A stretch of DNA of 64,000 nucleotides, from positions 1 to 64,000 of the forward strand of contig NZ_QKTW01000030.1 in assembly GCF_003236175.1 (NCBI RefSeq), read 5' to 3'. Shown piece after piece: positions 25,968 through 36,600 of the stretch (its first letter is position 1; each line of letters opens with the position of its first letter). A model generated the notes under the pieces. It was given only the letters and a program-made list of their open reading frames with translations. It was not told the origin of the DNA and searched no databases. Origin of the DNA: Taibaiella soli. Lineage in GTDB: Bacteria > Bacteroidota > Bacteroidia > Chitinophagales > Chitinophagaceae. The position numbers and the translations under genes are program-made.

Positions 25968-27344
25968 ATGTCAACAATAATCAACAAAGTAACTAAGTTC
26001 ATTTTAGGAATAGTCATCAGCTTGGTTTCTTTCACTGCCAATGCGCAGAAAACCTTGCTGGATCAGTACATCGCTGAAGCCTTCCAGAACAACCAGGGTT
26101 TGCATTCGCAGGAATTTCAATTGGAAAAATCGCTGTATGCGTTAAAAGAAGCACAGTCGATGTTTCTGCCGAATGTGAGTTTTCTTGGCTCCTACACCAA
26201 AACCGGCGGCGGTCGTACTATCGATTTCCCGATTGGCGATTTGCTCAATCCGATTTACAACAGCCTCAATCAACTTCAGGGCGGTGAAAATTTTCCGAAG
26301 GTGCAAAACGCATCCTTTCTCTTAAATCCAGACAATTTCTACGACGCAAAATTCCGCACTACGCTCCCGCTCATCAACGCAGAACTCTGGTACAATCAGC
26401 AGATGAAAAAAGAAATGATCGGGCAACAACAAGCGGCAGTGAATGTGTATAAACGCGAATTGGTAAAGAACATTAAGACCGCCTATTTCCAATATTATCA
26501 GGCAGTGAAGGCAGTGGACATCTACAACAACGCATTGCAACTCGTGAATGAAAATATTCGCGTCAACGAAAGTATGCTGCGCAACGGTGTTCGCAACAGC
26601 ACAGCGCTGACCCGCGCGGAGACAGAAAAGCAAAAGATCGATGCATCGATCAATCAAGCAGAAAACGCACAGAAAAATGCACAGGCTTATTTCAACTTTC
26701 TACTCAATCGTTCACTGACAACAGAAATAAGCTTAGATAGTGCGGCATTTTCAGCGGGTGATAAAATCATCGATAATGCATCAGGTGATATTTCCTCCCG
26801 TGAAGAATTAACGCAACTCAACAAGACCGCAGCAGTTTATCAACTCAACAAAAAGATTCAGCAATCATACATAGTTCCAAAGCTGAATACCTTTCTGGAT
26901 CTGGGCTCGCAAGGATATGACTGGAAGTACAATAACAAAACACAATACTATATGTGGGGCGTAAATCTGCAATGGGATTTGTTTGCCGCAGGCAGAAATC
27001 ATTACAAAACACAACAGGCAACACAAGATGTAAAAGCTGTAAAGGCACAATATTCGGAAACAGAACAAGCGCTGAAACTACAACTCGAACAAGTGATCAA
27101 CAATTTCAATACTGCAACCGCAAATTTCCAGGCGGCACAAACACAGCTACAGCTCGCACAAAAATATTACACCGACCAACTAAAAATGTACAAAGCCGGA
27201 CAGCTGCTCTACCTGGAACTGATCGACGCACAAAATCAGCTTACCAACGCACAACTCCAGCGGGCCGTGGCTTTCGCCAATGTGCAGATTGCGCAGGCAG
27301 GCATTGAAAGAACTATAGCATCGTATCCACTTCAAAATAACTAA
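25968..27344 (+). CDS. TolC-family outer-membrane efflux channel (pump 1)
   Basis: A 458-aa protein with a signal peptide (about 1-26, SFTANAQ). Two TolC-type helical-hairpin/strand repeats are visible. The second ends with the family segment YKAGQLLYLELIDAQNQLTN and AFANVQIAQAGIERTIASY. It forms the trimeric outer-membrane duct for the adaptor and RND permease that follow 21 and 1084 bp downstream. The ATG is immediately next to a TetR operator, so derepression is local. No later Met lies before the signal peptide, which supports this start. Confidence 0.9.
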   Translation: MSTIINKVTKFILGIVISLVSFTANAQKTLLDQYIAEAFQNNQGLHSQEFQLEKSLYALKEAQSMFLPNVSFLGSYTKTGGGRTIDFPIGDLLNPIYNSLNQLQGGENFPKVQNASFLLNPDNFYDAKFRTTLPLINAELWYNQQMKKEMIGQQQAAVNVYKRELVKNIKTAYFQYYQAVKAVDIYNNALQLVNENIRVNESMLRNGVRNSTALTRAETEKQKIDASINQAENAQKNAQAYFNFLLNRSLTTEISLDSAAFSAGDKIIDNASGDISSREELTQLNKTAAVYQLNKKIQQSYIVPKLNTFLDLGSQGYDWKYNNKTQYYMWGVNLQWDLFAAGRNHYKTQQATQDVKAVKAQYSETEQALKLQLEQVINNFNTATANFQAAQTQLQLAQKYYTDQLKMYKAGQLLYLELIDAQNQLTNAQLQRAVAFANVQIAQAGIERTIASYPLQNN

Positions 27345-27365
27345 CAACATAAAATCTCTTTTCAG

Positions 27366-28427
27366 ATGAAACACATACAAAGTCTGCTGCTGTTCATCAG
27401 CCTCTCTGCAGGCATCGCTTCTTGTACTGTAAAAGGCAAGACAACCGAAGAAAAAAATCCAGACATTATTCCGGTAAAAGTGTTGCAACTGCAAGCTGGC
27501 ACACAAACACAGCAAATACACGCCTCCGGCCAATTTACCACCGACGATGAAGTAATGCTCTCTTTTAAAACAGGCGGCGTCATTAATAAAATATGGGTGA
27601 AAGAAGGCGATGCAATACATAAAGGACAACTGCTTGCCACACTCAATCTCACAGAAATCAATGCACAGGTACAACAAGCACAACTCGCTTATGAAAAAGC
27701 TTCCCGCGATTATCAACGTGTAGTGAATCTCCACAATGACAGCGTAGCTACACTCGAACAATTACAGAATGCGAAAACAGGACTTGACCTTTCTTCACAA
27801 CAGTTAAAAGCTGCACAATTCAACCAAAGTTATTCCGAAATCCACGCCGCGAAAGACGGCTATGTGCTGAAAAAACTCGCCAACGAAGGACAAGTTGTTT
27901 CTTCGGGCACACCAGTATTTCAGACCAATGGGGCACAATCCGATAACTGGCTGCTGCGTGTAGGCTTGAGTGATAAAGAATGGGCTGCAGTGCAGATTAA
28001 CGACAAAGCGACAATTGAAACTGCGTCTGCACCTGGTGAAATCCTTACGGGCGTTGTGTTACGCAAGGCTGAAGGATCTGACGCAGCAAGCGGTGCTTTT
28101 ACAGTGGATATCAAAATCACAGGCCAAAAACCAGCGCATATAGCTTCAGGCATGTTCGGCAAAGCAGTAGTCGAAAGTCATCAGACGTTTTCAAATAACT
28201 CAGGCAATTGGCCTATTCCTTATGACGCATTATTAGACGCAGATGGAAGTATAGGCTATGTATTTGTTACGAACGACAACAAAACTGCCCACAAACAGCA
28301 AGTGCATATCGCAGGCATGGAAAAAAATAATATAATCATCAGCGACGGGCTGCAATCAGCTACTGCCTTGATCATATCCGGCAGCGCTTATTTATCGGAC
28401 AACAGTAAGATTCGTATCACGCAATAA
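27366..28427 (+). CDS. RND efflux periplasmic adaptor lipoprotein (pump 1)
   Basis: A 353-aa lipoprotein with lipobox IASC (C20). It has the membrane-fusion-protein layout: a beta-barrel start, the lipoyl half-motif VIWVKEGDAIHKGQLLATLN-like segment (GVINKIWVKEGDAIHKGQLL), a coiled coil (INAQVQQAQLAYEKASRDYQ and following), the second lipoyl half (YSEIHAAKDGYVLKKLANEG), and a barrel/membrane-proximal domain. It links the TolC channel and the RND pump; 11 bp separate it from the permease gene. Confidence 0.93.
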   Translation: MKHIQSLLLFISLSAGIASCTVKGKTTEEKNPDIIPVKVLQLQAGTQTQQIHASGQFTTDDEVMLSFKTGGVINKIWVKEGDAIHKGQLLATLNLTEINAQVQQAQLAYEKASRDYQRVVNLHNDSVATLEQLQNAKTGLDLSSQQLKAAQFNQSYSEIHAAKDGYVLKKLANEGQVVSSGTPVFQTNGAQSDNWLLRVGLSDKEWAAVQINDKATIETASAPGEILTGVVLRKAEGSDAASGAFTVDIKITGQKPAHIASGMFGKAVVESHQTFSNNSGNWPIPYDALLDADGSIGYVFVTNDNKTAHKQQVHIAGMEKNNIIISDGLQSATALIISGSAYLSDNSKIRITQ

Positions 28428-28438
28428 AAAACGACACG

Positions 28439-31400
28439 ATGAAAATATCAGATTATGCCGTAAAGAATTACCAGTTCACCCTCGTGATATTCATCATGAT
28501 TATTGTGTTGGGATTGACTACAATTATAAACATGCCACGTTCCGAAGATCCGGAAATGCATGCACCATCCTACTCGATCGTCGTTGTGTATCCGGGCACG
28601 AATCCAAAAGACATGGAGGAGTTAGTGGTAGATCCGCTGGAAAAAGAAATTTATGGACTGGAAAACATCAAACGCGTACGAACCAATATCGGCGATGGTT
28701 TCGCTGTGATGCGTGTTGATTATCGATACAACAGCAATGTAGATTCCAAGTATCAGGAAATTGTACGTGTAGTGAATAGTAAGCGAAGCGAATTGCCCGC
28801 CGACATTCTCAGTATCGACGTGCAGAAACAACAACCCTCTGACGTCAATATCATGCAGCTGGCATTGATCTCCGAAAATGCTTCCCGTGACCGGCTTCAA
28901 TACTACGCAGAAAAGCTACAGGATGAACTGGAAAAACTGACAGCATTGAAAGATGTTAAAATCCATGGTTTGCCTGAAAGACAAGTACGGATTGAACTGG
29001 ACATTGAGAAAATGGCGCAGATGCATCTTCCTTTAAACAGTGTTACAACCAGTCTGCAAAGTGAAATAGCAAACATTCCGGGGGGCAGTGTGGATGCAGG
29101 AAACAAAACCTACAACATAAAAACCAGTGGTAATTATCAATCGCTCGATGAGATAAAAAATACGGTGGTCAATGCAGCGAACGGCAACAATATCTATCTC
29201 AAAGACATTGCCAACGTGTATTATGGTTACGAAGACGCCAGCTATCTGACACGTCTCAACGGCCATCGATGTATTTTTGTAGTAGCAGCACAGAAAGAAG
29301 GTGAAAACATCAGCAATACACAGAAAGCTTACCAGCCGGTGATTGCAGCATTTAAGAAAACATTACCAGCCAATATTGATCTCGTACAAAACTTCGATCA
29401 GGCAGATAATGTGAACCATCGGCTGAGCGGTTTAGGCAAAGATTTCTTGATTGCGATTCTATTAGTCGCTGTCACATTATTGCCTTTAGGTTCGCGCCCT
29501 GCAATGATCGTGATGATCTCCATTCCACTTTCGCTTGCCATCGGCATCGTGCTTTTGCAATTATTTGGCTACAATCTAAACCAGCTCAGCATTGTAGGAC
29601 TTGTCGTAGCGCTTGGCTTATTGGTAGATGACAGCATTGTGGTGGTAGAGAATATTGAACGCTGGATGTTGGAAGGCCATTCAAGAATGGAAGCGACATT
29701 AAAAGCAACCAAACAAATTGGTATGGCAGTAATCGGTTGTACCGCTACACTCATCATTGCTTTTATGCCGATTGTATTTATGCCGGAAGGCGCCGGTGAT
29801 TTTATCCGCGGATTACCGCTGGCTGTTATTTTCTGCGTGCTGGCTTCTATGCTTGTTTCGTTGACCATCATTCCATTTCTTTCCAGCCGTCTATTAAAAG
29901 AGCATGTTGGTCACCCCGACGGAAACATTTTCATGCGTGGTCTGAAAAAGATTATCCACGGTAGCTATGCACGTTTTCTGGATAAAGCCTTGAATAAACC
30001 AGTACTTACGATTGCCGCTGCAGTAGCTGTTTTCATTGGTGCTATTATACTGTTTAAGGCGATTGGTTTCGGACTGTTTCCTGCATCCGAGAAACCTCAG
30101 TTCATGGTCAATATCACCACGCCGCCACAATCAAATCTTGCCTATACCAATCAGATTGCCGATAGCATTGAAAAGGAGCTGAAGCAAATTCCGGAAATAA
30201 AATTCTACTCTACGAATGTAGGTAAAGGCAATCCACGTATCTACTACAACGAGATTCAACAAAGCGAACGCGCGGATTTCGCGCAGATTTTCGTTCAGCT
30301 GGATGCGCATATAAACACTGATAAAAAACTGGCATTAATTGAAAAATTGCGCAGCAAATGGACGCCTTATCCAGGCGCAAAAATTGAAGTGAAGAATTTT
30401 GAACAAGGTCCGCCAGTTGCAGCTCCTGTAGAAGTGCGCCTGTTTGGTGACAATCTCGACACGCTTCGTCGTCTGGCCGGAAATGTAGAACAACTGCTAG
30501 TCAAAACACCCGGGACAATTTACGTTTCGAACCCTGTGAGCACTTTAAAATCAGATATCCGAGTTTCCATCAATAAAGCAAAAGCACAATTGCTCGGCAT
30601 ACCAACAGTTTATATCGATCGTACGATACGCATGGCTGTAGCGGGTTTGAACATGGGTAAATACACAGATCTCAACGATAATGACTACAATATTCTGCTC
30701 ACTAAAAACAAAGAGGGCAAGCCAACGCTGGATGTATTCAACAATCTGTTTGTAAACAATACACAAGGTGTTGCTGTACCGTTGAGTCAAATCGCGGATT
30801 TGAAAATGGAAACTTCACCGTTTAGCATCAACCATCAGGAAAAGAAAAGAGTTGTATCTGTGAAAGCCTATGTACAAAAGGGTTTCCTGCCTGATCGTGT
30901 AATTAACGAGGTAATCAAACAAATGGACAGTAAACCTCTTCCGAATGGTTATACTTATGAAATGGGCGGTGAAGTAGAATCGCGCAAAGACTCTTTCGGC
31001 GGATTTATGAGCATTATTTTGGTTACACTATTCTTATTTGTTGCGGTGCTGGTGTTGGAATTCAAAACCTTCAAGAGCACACTGATCGTACTTTCCGTGA
31101 TACCATTGGGAATTGTGGGTGCTGCTGTAGCGCTTTGGCTTACAGGCAATTCGCTTTCGTTTGTTTCTATTATCGGATTAATTGCGCTGGCAGGCATTGA
31201 AGTAAAAAACACCATCCTACTGGTAGACTTTACGAATCAATTACGAAAGGAAGGAAAATCGCTGGAAGAAGCTATTCGCGAAGCTGGCGAGGTACGGTTC
31301 TTACCAATTGTACTAACCTCACTCACTGCTATCGGCGGTTTGATTCCTATTGCAATTTCCACCAACCCGTTAATTGCTCCGCTGGCTATTGTATTGATCG

Positions 31401-31477
31401 GAGGGTTGATTTCTTCCACGTTATTGTCTAGAATTGTAACGCCTGTAGTATATAAATTGATGCCGCCGAAAATCTAA
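28439..31477 (+). CDS. RND efflux permease, AcrB/HAE type (pump 1)
   Basis: A 1012-aa inner-membrane pump with twelve transmembrane helices and two large periplasmic loops. The proton-relay pair is present in TM4 (VDDSIVVVENIERW, about residue 395). The C-terminal half shows GLIALAGIEVKNTILLVDFT with the TM10 lysine region and FLPIVLTSLTAIGGLIPIA. It couples proton entry to export of drugs or other amphiphiles. It has normal length and is the third gene of the TetR-controlled operon. The substrate is not predictable. Confidence 0.94.
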   Translation: MKISDYAVKNYQFTLVIFIMIIVLGLTTIINMPRSEDPEMHAPSYSIVVVYPGTNPKDMEELVVDPLEKEIYGLENIKRVRTNIGDGFAVMRVDYRYNSNVDSKYQEIVRVVNSKRSELPADILSIDVQKQQPSDVNIMQLALISENASRDRLQYYAEKLQDELEKLTALKDVKIHGLPERQVRIELDIEKMAQMHLPLNSVTTSLQSEIANIPGGSVDAGNKTYNIKTSGNYQSLDEIKNTVVNAANGNNIYLKDIANVYYGYEDASYLTRLNGHRCIFVVAAQKEGENISNTQKAYQPVIAAFKKTLPANIDLVQNFDQADNVNHRLSGLGKDFLIAILLVAVTLLPLGSRPAMIVMISIPLSLAIGIVLLQLFGYNLNQLSIVGLVVALGLLVDDSIVVVENIERWMLEGHSRMEATLKATKQIGMAVIGCTATLIIAFMPIVFMPEGAGDFIRGLPLAVIFCVLASMLVSLTIIPFLSSRLLKEHVGHPDGNIFMRGLKKIIHGSYARFLDKALNKPVLTIAAAVAVFIGAIILFKAIGFGLFPASEKPQFMVNITTPPQSNLAYTNQIADSIEKELKQIPEIKFYSTNVGKGNPRIYYNEIQQSERADFAQIFVQLDAHINTDKKLALIEKLRSKWTPYPGAKIEVKNFEQGPPVAAPVEVRLFGDNLDTLRRLAGNVEQLLVKTPGTIYVSNPVSTLKSDIRVSINKAKAQLLGIPTVYIDRTIRMAVAGLNMGKYTDLNDNDYNILLTKNKEGKPTLDVFNNLFVNNTQGVAVPLSQIADLKMETSPFSINHQEKKRVVSVKAYVQKGFLPDRVINEVIKQMDSKPLPNGYTYEMGGEVESRKDSFGGFMSIILVTLFLFVAVLVLEFKTFKSTLIVLSVIPLGIVGAAVALWLTGNSLSFVSIIGLIALAGIEVKNTILLVDFTNQLRKEGKSLEEAIREAGEVRFLPIVLTSLTAIGGLIPIAISTNPLIAPLAIVLIGGLISSTLLSRIVTPVVYKLMPPKI

Positions 31478-31784
31478 CGCCATCCCCTAAAAGGGAGTTC
31501 CGGCACGCCCTTCGACTCCGCTCAGGGTGACAAGAACACGCGAAAGATCAAACGTCAATTGCATTAATCGCGATAAGAATTCTCCTCCTTTGGAGGAGTT
31601 AGAGGAGGCTCATTAAAATGCCGGTTCAGATCTGCAGGAACACAGATCTGGCCGGCCATTTAATCAAACCGCAATTTTATCTACTTAGTTTTATTGGTTC
31701 TTATTAAGATCAAACTGCCAGAACTTCCTGATCTGTTGACAACTACAGATCATTCACCATTGACGATTCACCATTGACCACCAA
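31478..31784. repeat. Repeat-filled intergenic region after pump 1
   Basis: No gene. It contains a CCCTTCGACTCCGCTCAGGG element near 31508 and a CTCCTCC-ttt-GGAGGAG hairpin at 31582-31598. A GATCTGCAGGAACACAGATC inverted repeat lies near 31627-31646. ATTCACCATTGACGATTCAC copies at about 31750-31782 end next to the stop of the small gene. Confidence 0.65.
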
Positions 31785-31910
31785 TTATTTCACAAACCAA
31801 TATCCAATCGCGAGCCATACCAAACCTTTAGCAAGAAAAAACAGAAATCCCCAGAAACCTATTCTTTTTATCCATGTGATCGCTTTGCCTTTGGATTGCT
31901 GCGTACTCAT
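31785..31910 (-). CDS. 41-aa single-pass membrane peptide
   Basis: A short frame running from ATG at 31910 to TAA at 31785. The product begins MSTQQSKGKAITWIKRIGFW and continues as one hydrophobic helix (GFLFFLAKGLVWLAIGYW), with basic residues before the helix (inside-positive). The ATG shares a base with the stop of the preceding monooxygenase gene (TAATG), a strong sign of translational coupling, which is why it is called a gene. No family is recognised. It may be a membrane partner of the monooxygenase. Confidence 0.6.
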   Translation of the reverse strand: MSTQQSKGKAITWIKRIGFWGFLFFLAKGLVWLAIGYWFVK

Positions 31911-32248
31911 TATTCAGCAATGATTTCATAAGTTTTGAAATCACTCGTCATCGGTGCCGGTTTGCCTTCTGCTTTGGCTTTCGCAATATCTTCAAACCCT
32001 CTTTTATGACCTTCAATGAACGCCGGAGATTTCGTCCAATCTTTGAATGCAGCTTCGGAGTCCCAATAACTTACAATCAGATAAGGATCGTTTTCTGTCG
32101 CAGGTCTCAGGACATGCATATCCTGAAAGCCCGGCATCGTATCGATCGCTTTTGCGCGGCTTCCAAACAAAAACTCAAAGCGTTCGCGGAATTCCGGATT
32201 ACAGTGTATATAGTTGATTGCAACGAATTTCTTTTGCATCTGTGACAA
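31910..32248 (-). CDS. ABM-superfamily monooxygenase, IsdG/HmoB-like (possible haem-degrading)
   Basis: A 112-aa protein with the dimeric alpha/beta-barrel monooxygenase fold: KFVAINYIHCNPEFRERFEF, MPGFQDMHVLRPATENDPY, LIVSYWDSEAAFKDWTKSPA and FIEGHKRG. The Asn-Trp-His set used by IsdG-type haem monooxygenases can be matched by N12 (AINYI), the Trp in FKDWTKS and the His in IEGHKR. Haem degradation is therefore plausible but shared with other ABM proteins. It is the first gene of a two-gene unit with the 41-aa membrane peptide, about 7 kb from the haem-synthesis genes. Confidence 0.75.
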   Translation of the reverse strand: MSQMQKKFVAINYIHCNPEFRERFEFLFGSRAKAIDTMPGFQDMHVLRPATENDPYLIVSYWDSEAAFKDWTKSPAFIEGHKRGFEDIAKAKAEGKPAPMTSDFKTYEIIAE

Positions 32249-32348
32249 TTTTATGACACAATATTACGAGTGTCATGGAACTGTCACTTTCAAAATGCGG
32301 AAATTTTTGAGCTGAAAGCGAAAAGCTTAAGGCATAAGCCTCCTCTAA

Positions 32349-32365
32349 CTCCTCCGAAGGAGGAG
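32349..32365. repeat. CTCCTCC-gaa-GGAGGAG hairpin repeat, copy 3
   Basis: Same element as at 24050 and 31582, with the CCTCTAA flank. With the copy at 31582 it brackets the monooxygenase pair in opposite orientation. Confidence 0.65.
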
Positions 32366-32405
32366 GACTCTCAACGCTATTACAATCCAGATTCACTTTT
32401 AAAGA

Positions 32406-32440
32406 AAACAGCCAGACAACTTAGAGTTGCCCGACTGTTT
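32406..32440. terminator. Hairpin with A/T arms between two minus-strand units
   Basis: AAACAG...CTGTTT arms enclose GACAACTTAGAGTTGCCCGA-type complementary halves, with G-T pairs. A and T runs on both sides allow termination of the pump-2 operon on the minus strand. Confidence 0.55.
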
Positions 32441-32511
32441 TTTACCTTCAGTTTGAACCTAGTTTAATACGGGAAGCCTTCTGCTTTAAGCGTTAAGCGT
32501 TAAGCCCAAAA

Positions 32512-33618
32512 CTATTTCTTCATCGTCAATGCTGCAGCCGGCATGCTATCCCCTTCTTTGATTTTATAAGAAGGATTAGCGACCACTTGTTCACCGGGTT
32601 TCAGTTGACCAAACACCTCTACGTCGCCATCGTGCTGATTGCCTTCTGAAACATCAATAAAGCGTGCTTTGTTATTTTCGACCGCTACGACATATTTCTT
32701 CTCCGTAGTGGTAACAACTGCAGCTTTAGGCAAAACATATGCATTCACGCTACCAGCAGCTTTCAGCGATACCTCTGCATACATACCCGCTTTGAATTCA
32801 CGACGACTGTTATCCACGTCAACTTCAATAGTTTCCGAACGAAATTTATCATTCAGACTTCCGGAAGAACGGGAAATCACACCACTAAAAACCTTACCAG
32901 GCATGGCATTCACAGTAAAACTGACCTCGTCCTTATCTTTTACCTGCATGCTGTATTGCTCTGGTACATTTACCATCATACGCAGTTTAGATTGTTCCTG
33001 TAAAACCAACATTGGTTTGCCGTTCTGCGCACCTGGACCAACCAACGCGCCCGGATGCACATTACGCTCCGTGATCACACCATCAAACGGTGCTGTCACC
33101 ACGAGGTATTGCTTCATGTCTTCGGTTGCATAATAATTAGAAAGTTCACCCTGATAGGTAACACTATCTGCAATCATATGCGAACGTGCAGAAGAAAGAT
33201 CATACGGAGATACCGCACCCTGTGTGGCGCTGGTTTGCACCAAACGCATATAGCGGTCTTTACTTGTCAGAAAAACAGCCTGTGCCGCCTGATATTTCAA
33301 ACGCGCTGCGGCACTGTGTTCCGTAAGTTCAGGTGCCTCCAGACGAATCAACACTTGTCCTTTATGCACTTCGGTTCCACGGTCTACCAATACATCTTTT
33401 ACAAAGCCACTTACTTTGGGAAATAACTGTACAAACTGGAATGGTTCCATTTCACCCGGCAATTGCAAGGCCTCGTTTAATTGCTGCTGCGAAAGAGAAA
33501 TGACCTTATAGGATTCTTTTTGCTTGTCGGCAGCATGCTCTTTCTTTTCTGGTTGATTGCAGGCAAATAGCCCTACGATACAACAACCGGCTAATGATAT
33601 CTGCAGAATATGTTTCAT
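32512..33618 (-). CDS. RND efflux periplasmic adaptor lipoprotein (pump 2)
   Basis: A 368-aa lipoprotein from the ATG at 33618 (MKHILQISLAGCC; lipobox LFAC). A frame extending to 33711 overlaps the permease gene and lacks a leader. The lipoyl half GFVKDVLVDRGTEVHKGQVL, a coiled coil (about 85-140), the second half VVTAPFDGVITERNVHPGAL and the barrel domain PGKVFSGVISRSSGSL are all present. It is the last gene of the minus-strand operon, 13 bp after the permease. Confidence 0.92.
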   Translation of the reverse strand: MKHILQISLAGCCIVGLFACNQPEKKEHAADKQKESYKVISLSQQQLNEALQLPGEMEPFQFVQLFPKVSGFVKDVLVDRGTEVHKGQVLIRLEAPELTEHSAAARLKYQAAQAVFLTSKDRYMRLVQTSATQGAVSPYDLSSARSHMIADSVTYQGELSNYYATEDMKQYLVVTAPFDGVITERNVHPGALVGPGAQNGKPMLVLQEQSKLRMMVNVPEQYSMQVKDKDEVSFTVNAMPGKVFSGVISRSSGSLNDKFRSETIEVDVDNSRREFKAGMYAEVSLKAAGSVNAYVLPKAAVVTTTEKKYVVAVENNKARFIDVSEGNQHDGDVEVFGQLKPGEQVVANPSYKIKEGDSMPAAALTMKK

Positions 33619-33631
33619 AAAAATGCTTTTT

Positions 33632-36600
33632 TTAATTGATTGTTTCGGGTAATAATGAAGGTGATTCAATAGAGGCGCCGCGTCGTACCCATGCATAAAC
33701 CTGCGGCACAATCAGCAATGCAGCAATCGTAGACGCAATCAGTCCGCCAATAACTGCGCGGCCCAATGGCGCCGTCTGATCGCCGGCTTCACCCATACCG
33801 CTGGCCATTGGAATCATACCGGCAATCATTGCCAGACTGGTCATAAGGATAGGACGAAGGCGAACGGAAGCACTGACTGTTGCAGCTTTGAGCGCATCAC
33901 CATTATAATCGAGTCTCAGTTTTTCTGCGTTGGTTACAATCAAAATCGCATTCGCAACCGATACACCGGTTGACATGATGATACCCATGTATGATTGCAG
34001 ATTGAGCGTTGCACCTGTTGCCAATAAAATCAGCAATGCTCCGAGCAATACAGCCGGAACCGTTGCCAATACAGACAATGCCACTTTGAAAGACTGATAA
34101 TTCGCAGCCAATAAAAGAAAGATAACAATAATGGCAAACATCAGACCTTGTTGTAAACTATCGAGCGTTTCTGTCAGCAAACTCGACATCCCTTTTACGG
34201 CAACCACCAATCCTTTTGGCGTTGCACCCATTTCCTTGATCGCCTTGCCCACCGCATCTGTACCAGCTTTCAAATCGGTCTTATACAAATTGGCACCGAT
34301 CGTTACAAAACGACGCGGACCGGTACGATCATATTCACCTACCGCTGTATCAACCTGAAAGCTCGCTACATCTTGCAATACCAGACTTGACTGACCCGGC
34401 TGCAATGGTATTTCTTTCAGATCTTCCAGACTATTCATAATATACTCCGGAACCTGTGCCTGTACCTGAAACGTATACGCACTCTTAGAATCAAGCCAGA
34501 GGTTTTTTTCAGTATAACGACTTGAAGAAGTAAACGCAGCAACTGAACGTGACACATCTTTCATATTTAAACCCAGCTGTGCTACCTTAAAACGGTCCAG
34601 CGAAATTTTCACGACAGGATATTTCAATGGTTGCTGTATGTGTACATCCCGCAGAAAACTAATCTGCTTCAACTCGTCTACCAGTTTGTCCGTATAATCC
34701 TCAATCTGCTTCATATCCTTGCCCGCTACCTCCACTTCAATTGGTGTAGCCGCGCCCTGGCTCATGATTTTCTCTGTCAACTCTATCGGCTCAAAAGACA
34801 ATGTACAACCAGGAATTTTCTGCGCAACAGCAGCACGCAATGCTTCCTGAAATTTGTCTTTACCCATTTTGAAATCTTCATCCAGCTGCACCTGCAATGT
34901 TGCTTCCTGCGTACCTGCATTGAAGATGTAAAGGTTAGCCGTTGCGTAGTTACTTGGCACCATCCCCGCATATGCGGATGAAATGGCCACGTGATCATTA
35001 GTAATGCTATCCAGCACCTGCAACACCTCTTGCACCATATCTTCTGTGCGTTCCAGCCGCGTTCCGTCGGGCAGACGCAGTTTTACCTGATACTGACCTG
35101 TATTGGTTTTCGGCAACAGATCTTTACCAATCCACACAAAACACACACCTGTAAGTGCGAGTACCACCGCCAGATATAAGATCACATTGCGTTTCATGTT
35201 CGGCATCGTCTTTTCCAGAATACGCATAAACCGCATTTTGAACCGTTCGAAGCCATCATTTTTCTCCGGTGCTTTGATTTCGTTTTCCGTGTGCAGATTC
35301 ACTTCGCCCACTTCGCTATCATTAAGTGCTAGTCCGGCGTGCGCATGATCTTTTCCATGTTCGTAATGATAATGACCATCTTTAAGCAGCCAGTTAGAAA
35401 TCACCGGCACCAGACTTTGGGCAAGCAAATAAGAAATGATCATTGCAAAACCGATCGACAAAGAAAGCGGCAGGAACAAAGCCCGTGGCACGCCCTGCAT
35501 TACAAACGAAGGCGCAAACACAGCGATGATACAAAGTAGAATAAGGAACAACGGAAACGCGATTTCCGTACAGGCATCATAGATTGCCTGCTTTTTATTC
35601 TTGCCCATTTCCAGGTGCTGGTGAATGTTTTCAATCGTTACTGTGGCCTGATCGACAAGGATACCAATTGCAAGTGCAAGACCACTCAACGTCATGATGT
35701 TGATTGTTTGCCCTGCAAGTTTTAAACACAATACAGCACTTAATACAGACACTGGAATCGTAATAACAACAATAATACAACTGCGCCAGTCTTTCAGAAA
35801 TACCAACACCATCAAGGCCGTCAAAACCGCACCGATCACGCCTTCCGATACCAGACTCTTCACGGAGTTCATCACAAACACAGACTGATCAAACTCATAA
35901 CTCACGTGCACATCATCCGGCAAAAGTGTCTGCATTTCCGGCAATGTTTTTTTCAGTTTCTGAACCACATCCCAGGTTGATGCATCGGCAGTTTTTACGA
36001 TCGGCATGTACACCGAACGTTTGCCGTTAATCAATGCATAACCTGTTGTCACATCTGCTCCGTCTTTGATCTGGCCCACATCGTGCAGAAAGATCGTATG
36101 GTCAGCGTCGGTCTTCACCGGAATATCGCCAAAGGCTTCTACCGTATTTTCCAGCGAATTGGTGGTAGCCATATACATTGTATTACCCATGCGGATATTG
36201 CCCGAAGGCGCCATCATATTGTTGCGGGCAATAGAAGCCACTACTTCATCTGGTGTAAGATTAAAGCTACGCAGGCGATCCGGATCAATATTCACCACAA
36301 TGGTACGTTGGTTAGACCCAATTGGCGGTGGTGCAGAAAGTCCGGGAATCGTTGCAAACAAAGGACGGATACGGGTTGCAGCAAGGTCATTGATCTCCTC
36401 CAGCTTTTTGGTATCACTGCTAAACACAAGCGAACCAACCGGCAATGAAGAAGCATCAAAACGGATTACCTGCGGCGGCAATGCACCGGGCGGAAAAAAC
36501 TGCATCGCACGGTTGAGCTGCAAGGCTACCTGCGCAGAGGCTTCCGCCATATCTGTATTGTCAAAGAAGGATAATTTCAGGATACTTAAACCCTGAACGT

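Noticed and set aside
27180-27761. 193-aa frame antisense to the TolC/adaptor junction
   Set aside because: Overlaps two genuine operon genes; leucine/cysteine-rich shadow composition.
36066-36596. 176-aa and 121-aa plus-strand frames inside the RND permease
   Set aside because: Both are contained in the strongly conserved permease coding sequence.
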